From Kitasatospora sp. CB01950 (GTDB taxonomy: Bacteria; Actinomycetota; Actinomycetes; Streptomycetales; Streptomycetaceae), in NCBI RefSeq assembly GCF_001905465.1, contig NZ_LISX01000004.1:493667-557666 (forward strand): a DNA stretch of 64,000 bases. Reading direction: 5' to 3'. Under the pieces are notes generated by a model that was given only the letters and a program-made list of their open reading frames with translations, had not been told where the DNA came from and searched no databases. Positions 61,726-64,000 of this stretch are shown one piece after another; position 1 is the stretch's first letter; each line of letters begins with the position of its first letter. The translations under genes and the position numbers were made by a program.

Positions 61726-61770
61726 CCGGCCGGGCGGCCCCTCCCCCTCCTTCGGGGGCCACCCGGCCGG
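61726..61770 (-). terminator. Stem-loop between pstS and pstC (attenuating terminator)
   Basis: 16-bp arms with one mismatch (61726-61741 with 61755-61770) around a 13-base loop, 13 bp after the pstS stop. Partial termination or 3' protection here would give the high PstS:PstC ratio that ABC importers use. Confidence 0.75.
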
Positions 61771-61783
61771 TCGTCGCTCAGCC

Positions 61784-62917
61784 TCAGGCGAGGGCGTCGA
61801 TCTGGGTCTTCACCTTGCCGGCGAGCTCCTTCGGCAGCGGCACGTAGCCGACCTGGCCGATGGCCTGCTGGCCCTCGTCGCTGACGGTGTAGGTCAGGAA
61901 GGACTTCAGGGCCGGCAGGGTCTCGGCCTTGTTGCCCTTGTCGCAGACGATCTCGTAGGTGACCAGGGTCAGCGGGTAGGCGCCCTCGGCCTTGGTCGCG
62001 TAGTCGATGTCCAGCGCCATGTCCGCGCCCTGGCCGACGACCTTGGCGTTGGCCAGCGTGGTGGCGCCGTTGGCGGCGGTGGCCTCGACCGGCTTGGAGG
62101 CGCCGGTGGCGATGGCGGCGCTGTTCAGCTTGTTGGTCTGGGCGTAGGAGAGCTCGACGTAGGAGATCGAGTTCTTGGTCTGCTTGACCTGGGCCGCGAC
62201 ACCGGCGGAGCCGTTGGCGGACTGGCCGCCCTGGCCGGCCCAGCTCTTGGCGGCCGGGTACTTCCAGTTGCCGCCGCCGGCCTTGGCCAGGTAGGCGGTC
62301 AGGTTCTGGGTGGTGCCGGAGTCCTCGGAGCGGTGGATCGCCTGGATGTCGGCGGCCGGGAGGTTGACGCCCGGGTTCAGGGCGGCGATCTCCGGAGCGT
62401 TCCACTTGGTGATCTGCGAGTCGAAGATCTTGGCCAGGGTCGGGCCGTCCACGATCAGCTTGTCGACGCCCTCGACGTTGAACACGATCGAGATCAGGCC
62501 GCCGACCATCGGCAGGTCGATGCCCTGGCCGCCGGTGCAGACCGCCTTCGAGGCGTCGATCTCGGCGGCCTTCAGGGCGCCGTCGGAGCCGGCGAAGGCG
62601 ATCTTGCCCTGGTTGAACTGGGTGACACCGGCGCCGGAGCCGCCGCCGCCGTAGGTCAGGGTGGTGGTGCTGCAGGCGTTGCCGTACGCGGCCTTCCAGA
62701 CGTCGATCGCCGGGGTCTGCGCGGTCGAGCCGGCCGCGAGCAGCGCGCCGCCCTTGTCGGCGCAGGCGATCTTGGCGGCCGTGGAGGCACCGGAGGACGA
62801 GCCGTTCGCGGCCGGCTTGGTGTTGTCGTCCGTGCCGCACGCGGAGAGCGACAGCGTGGAGACGAGCGCGACGGCACCGATGGCGAGGGCCTTGGAGCGG
62901 CCGTTCCGCAGGTTCAC
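61784..62917 (-). CDS. pstS: Phosphate-binding lipoprotein PstS
   Basis: A 377-residue high-affinity phosphate-binding lipoprotein, signal MNLRNGRSKALAIGAVALVS with lipobox SLSAC. Phosphate-binding motifs include GGGGSGAGVTQFNQG, FAGSDGAL, HRSEDSGTTQNLTAYL and YVELSYAQTN. A Ser/Gly-rich linker follows the lipidated Cys. It delivers phosphate to PstCAB. GTG start with AGGGA 7 bp upstream; a PHO box lies 121-142 bp upstream. Confidence 0.97.
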   Translation of the reverse strand: MNLRNGRSKALAIGAVALVSTLSLSACGTDDNTKPAANGSSSGASTAAKIACADKGGALLAAGSTAQTPAIDVWKAAYGNACSTTTLTYGGGGSGAGVTQFNQGKIAFAGSDGALKAAEIDASKAVCTGGQGIDLPMVGGLISIVFNVEGVDKLIVDGPTLAKIFDSQITKWNAPEIAALNPGVNLPAADIQAIHRSEDSGTTQNLTAYLAKAGGGNWKYPAAKSWAGQGGQSANGSAGVAAQVKQTKNSISYVELSYAQTNKLNSAAIATGASKPVEATAANGATTLANAKVVGQGADMALDIDYATKAEGAYPLTLVTYEIVCDKGNKAETLPALKSFLTYTVSDEGQQAIGQVGYVPLPKELAGKVKTQIDALA

Positions 62918-63037
62918 AGGGTGTCCCTTTCTGAGGCAATACCGGTCTCCGAACGACCGGATTTGCTGTGGTCCGGGGCCCTGGCGGCCCTCCGGGTAAT
63001 CCCGAAGTTAGGCAGGACAGGTGACGCATCAGTCCGT

Positions 63038-63059
63038 CACAAATGAACGGGGAGTGAAC
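63038..63059 (-). promoter_or_regulatory. PHO box (PhoP direct repeats) of pstSCAB
   Basis: On the minus strand two adjacent 11-bp units read GTTCACTCCCC (63049-63059) and GTTCATTTGTG (63038-63048), the streptomycete PhoP direct-repeat unit. It lies 121 bp before pstS, with a TAACTT -10-like hexamer downstream. Induction under phosphate limitation through PhoR-PhoP is expected. Confidence 0.88.
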
Positions 63060-63125
63060 CTCGGACGGATGTCAGGAAACCTAGGCCGGTAGTAACGGTT
63101 GCGTCACAGGGAGGGCGCGGGCAGA

Positions 63126-63713
63126 TCACCTGTCGGAGGAACGCGAACCACCTGACCGGTGCGCGCCTCGGCGCTCGGCGAGCAGCAGTTCCAGCAGCGC
63201 GTCGATCAGCACCCGGTCGCGGGGGTGCGTGAGCCGTTCCTCGGCCCGGCGCGGCGGCAGCCACTCCAGCCGGTCCACCTCGCGGTTCGGCCGGAACGTG
63301 CCGCCGGTCGGTACCGCCGCCCAGTACCGGACCTCCTTCGGGCGGCCCTGCACCCGGTAGTGCTGGGTGGGCAGCTCCTCGCCCAGCACGCAGTGCATGC
63401 CGGTCTCCTCCAGGACCTCGCGCAGCGCGGCCTCCCGCCAGCCCTCGCCCGGGTCGAGCTTGCCCTTCGGGAGGCTCCAGTCGTCGTACTTGGGCCGGTG
63501 CACCAGCGCCACCCGGGGCTTCTTGCGGCTGCCGTCCTTGCGCAGCGGCCCGGGCACCCACAGCACCGCGCCCGCCGCCAGCACCGTCGAACGGGCCCCG
63601 GCCGCGGGGCGGCGGTCGGTGCGGGCGCCGCCCGACCGGGCGCGGGCACGGTCGGGCGGGGACGAGCGGTCGGGCGGGGACGAGCGGTCGGGAAGCTGCG
63701 GCACGCGGTCCAT
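63126..63713 (-). CDS. NUDIX hydrolase (MutT-like)
   Basis: A 195-residue hydrolase acting on nucleoside diphosphates linked to another group. The Nudix box G(X5)E(X7)REVLEETG is complete, spanning GKLDPGEGWREAALREVLEE then TG. VALVHRPKYDDWSLPKGKLD precedes it. A polar N-terminal extension of about 40 residues contains an exact repeat of DRSSPP. ATG 63713 (MDRVPQLP). Adjacent to a CHAD protein and the pst operon, it may act in phosphate or polyphosphate-linked nucleotide turnover, or as MutT1-like 8-oxo-GTP sanitiser. Confidence 0.88.
   Translation of the reverse strand: MDRVPQLPDRSSPPDRSSPPDRARARSGGARTDRRPAAGARSTVLAAGAVLWVPGPLRKDGSRKKPRVALVHRPKYDDWSLPKGKLDPGEGWREAALREVLEETGMHCVLGEELPTQHYRVQGRPKEVRYWAAVPTGGTFRPNREVDRLEWLPPRRAEERLTHPRDRVLIDALLELLLAERRGAHRSGGSRSSDR
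63652..63687. repeat. Exact 18-bp tandem repeat inside the NUDIX gene
   Basis: TCGGGCGGGGACGAGCGG occurs twice back to back (63652-63669, 63670-63687), with the first bases of a third unit after it. It encodes DRSSPP twice in the disordered N-terminus, so copy number could vary without a frameshift. Confidence 0.85.
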
Positions 63714-63727
63714 CCGGGAGCGGGGGT

Positions 63728-64000
63728 TCACGCCGACGGCACGGCAGCCGGGCCGACCAGCCCGGGCGCCACCGCCGGCCACTGGCGCCCGAAAGCGTAC
63801 CGGGCGGCCTCCACGTCCAGCCGCTGATCGGCGTGCACCACACCCAGCACGTACGCCGTCGCGGGGGTGATCCGCGGCGTGCGGGCGGCGGTGGAGACGG
63901 TGGCCGCCGCGTCCGACGCCTCCTGGTGACGGCCCAGCACCCGGTCCAGCTCCAGCAGTTCGCCGGCCGGGGCGTGGCACACCTCCAGCGCGTACCGGGC
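63728..64000 (-). CDS. CHAD-domain polyphosphate-binding protein, C-terminal part (5' end outside window)
   Basis: The 90 C-terminal residues of a CHAD protein; the gene begins beyond base 64000. The visible RYALEVCHAPAGELLELDRV and LGRHQEASDAAATV stretches match the last helical repeat, in which basic residues bind polyphosphate, followed by ADQRLDVEAARYAFGRQWPA. CHAD proteins associate with polyphosphate granules. The position between NUDIX and (in S. coelicolor, from memory) ppk supports a phosphate-storage role. Its stop lies 14 bp from the NUDIX start, same strand. Confidence 0.83.
   Translation of the reverse strand, partial: ARYALEVCHAPAGELLELDRVLGRHQEASDAAATVSTAARTPRITPATAYVLGVVHADQRLDVEAARYAFGRQWPAVAPGLVGPAAVPSA

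Noticed and set aside
63652..63687. CRISPR-like repeat
   Set aside because: Only two adjacent 18-bp units without spacers, in frame inside a NUDIX gene.

Overview
This window is high-GC actinobacterial chromosome and almost certainly comes from a Streptomycetaceae genome (Streptomyces or Kitasatospora). Supporting signs are extreme GC3 codon use, many GTG/TTG starts, a DasR-type aminosugar operator, and close matches to GlnR, CdgB, the c-di-GMP-armed anti-sigma factor RsiG, the nickel regulator Nur, and the pst/pit phosphate genes. I see no tRNA, rRNA, CRISPR, integrase, transposase or attachment site. Apart from one type IV secretion-like cluster, it reads as core chromosome.

Layout. 0-2.4 kb: the 3' part of otsA, then otsB and a DUF3263 gene (trehalose synthesis). 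2.4-9 kb: aminosugar catabolism, with a sugar-binding lipoprotein, a DeoR repressor, a SIS-domain enzyme, nagK, nagA and a class II aldolase. A near-consensus DasR site lies before nagK and a weaker one before the lipoprotein gene. 9-15.4 kb: a CBM-like membrane protein, the diguanylate cyclase CdgB, a flavin reductase, ArfB-like peptidyl-tRNA hydrolase, TerD and a coiled-coil membrane protein. 15.5-31.9 kb: folate genes (folK, folB, folP, folE), an MprF/LysX-like protein, ftsH, hpt, tilS, a metalloprotease, a D,D-carboxypeptidase with a TTA codon, ppa, dodecin and asparaginase. 31.9-39.1 kb: rsiG, dtd, ygfZ, nur, a nitrobindin-like protein, and a cluster of sulfur-transfer genes (DsrE, rhodanese, DUF1416, MoaD-like). 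A leaderless cysteine leader peptide precedes the rhodanese-DUF1416 pair. 39.5-47 kb: glnR, a LacI regulator, an HtrA-like protease, a two-component system and a secreted 5'-nucleotidase.

47.1-54 kb holds the most unusual locus: five co-oriented genes resembling a pared-down type IV secretion channel (split VirB4, VirB6/TrbL-like, VirB8-like, two-TM pilin-like), divergent from a secreted transglycosylase-NlpC/P60 wall hydrolase. No relaxase, coupling protein or mobility gene is present. 54-64 kb: a PAP2 phosphatase, small conserved proteins, a lipoprotein and CsoR, then a phosphate block: DUF47-pit convergent with pstSCAB behind a PHO box, followed by a NUDIX hydrolase and a CHAD (polyphosphate-binding) protein cut by the window edge.

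Two threads link distant genes. CdgB makes c-di-GMP and RsiG uses it to restrain the sporulation sigma factor WhiG. Several nutrient regulators or their sites (DasR site, GlnR, Nur, PHO box, Cys attenuator) also sit in the same 60 kb. Compared from memory with S. coelicolor, the window is a mosaic of four blocks whose internal order is conserved but whose joins are not.
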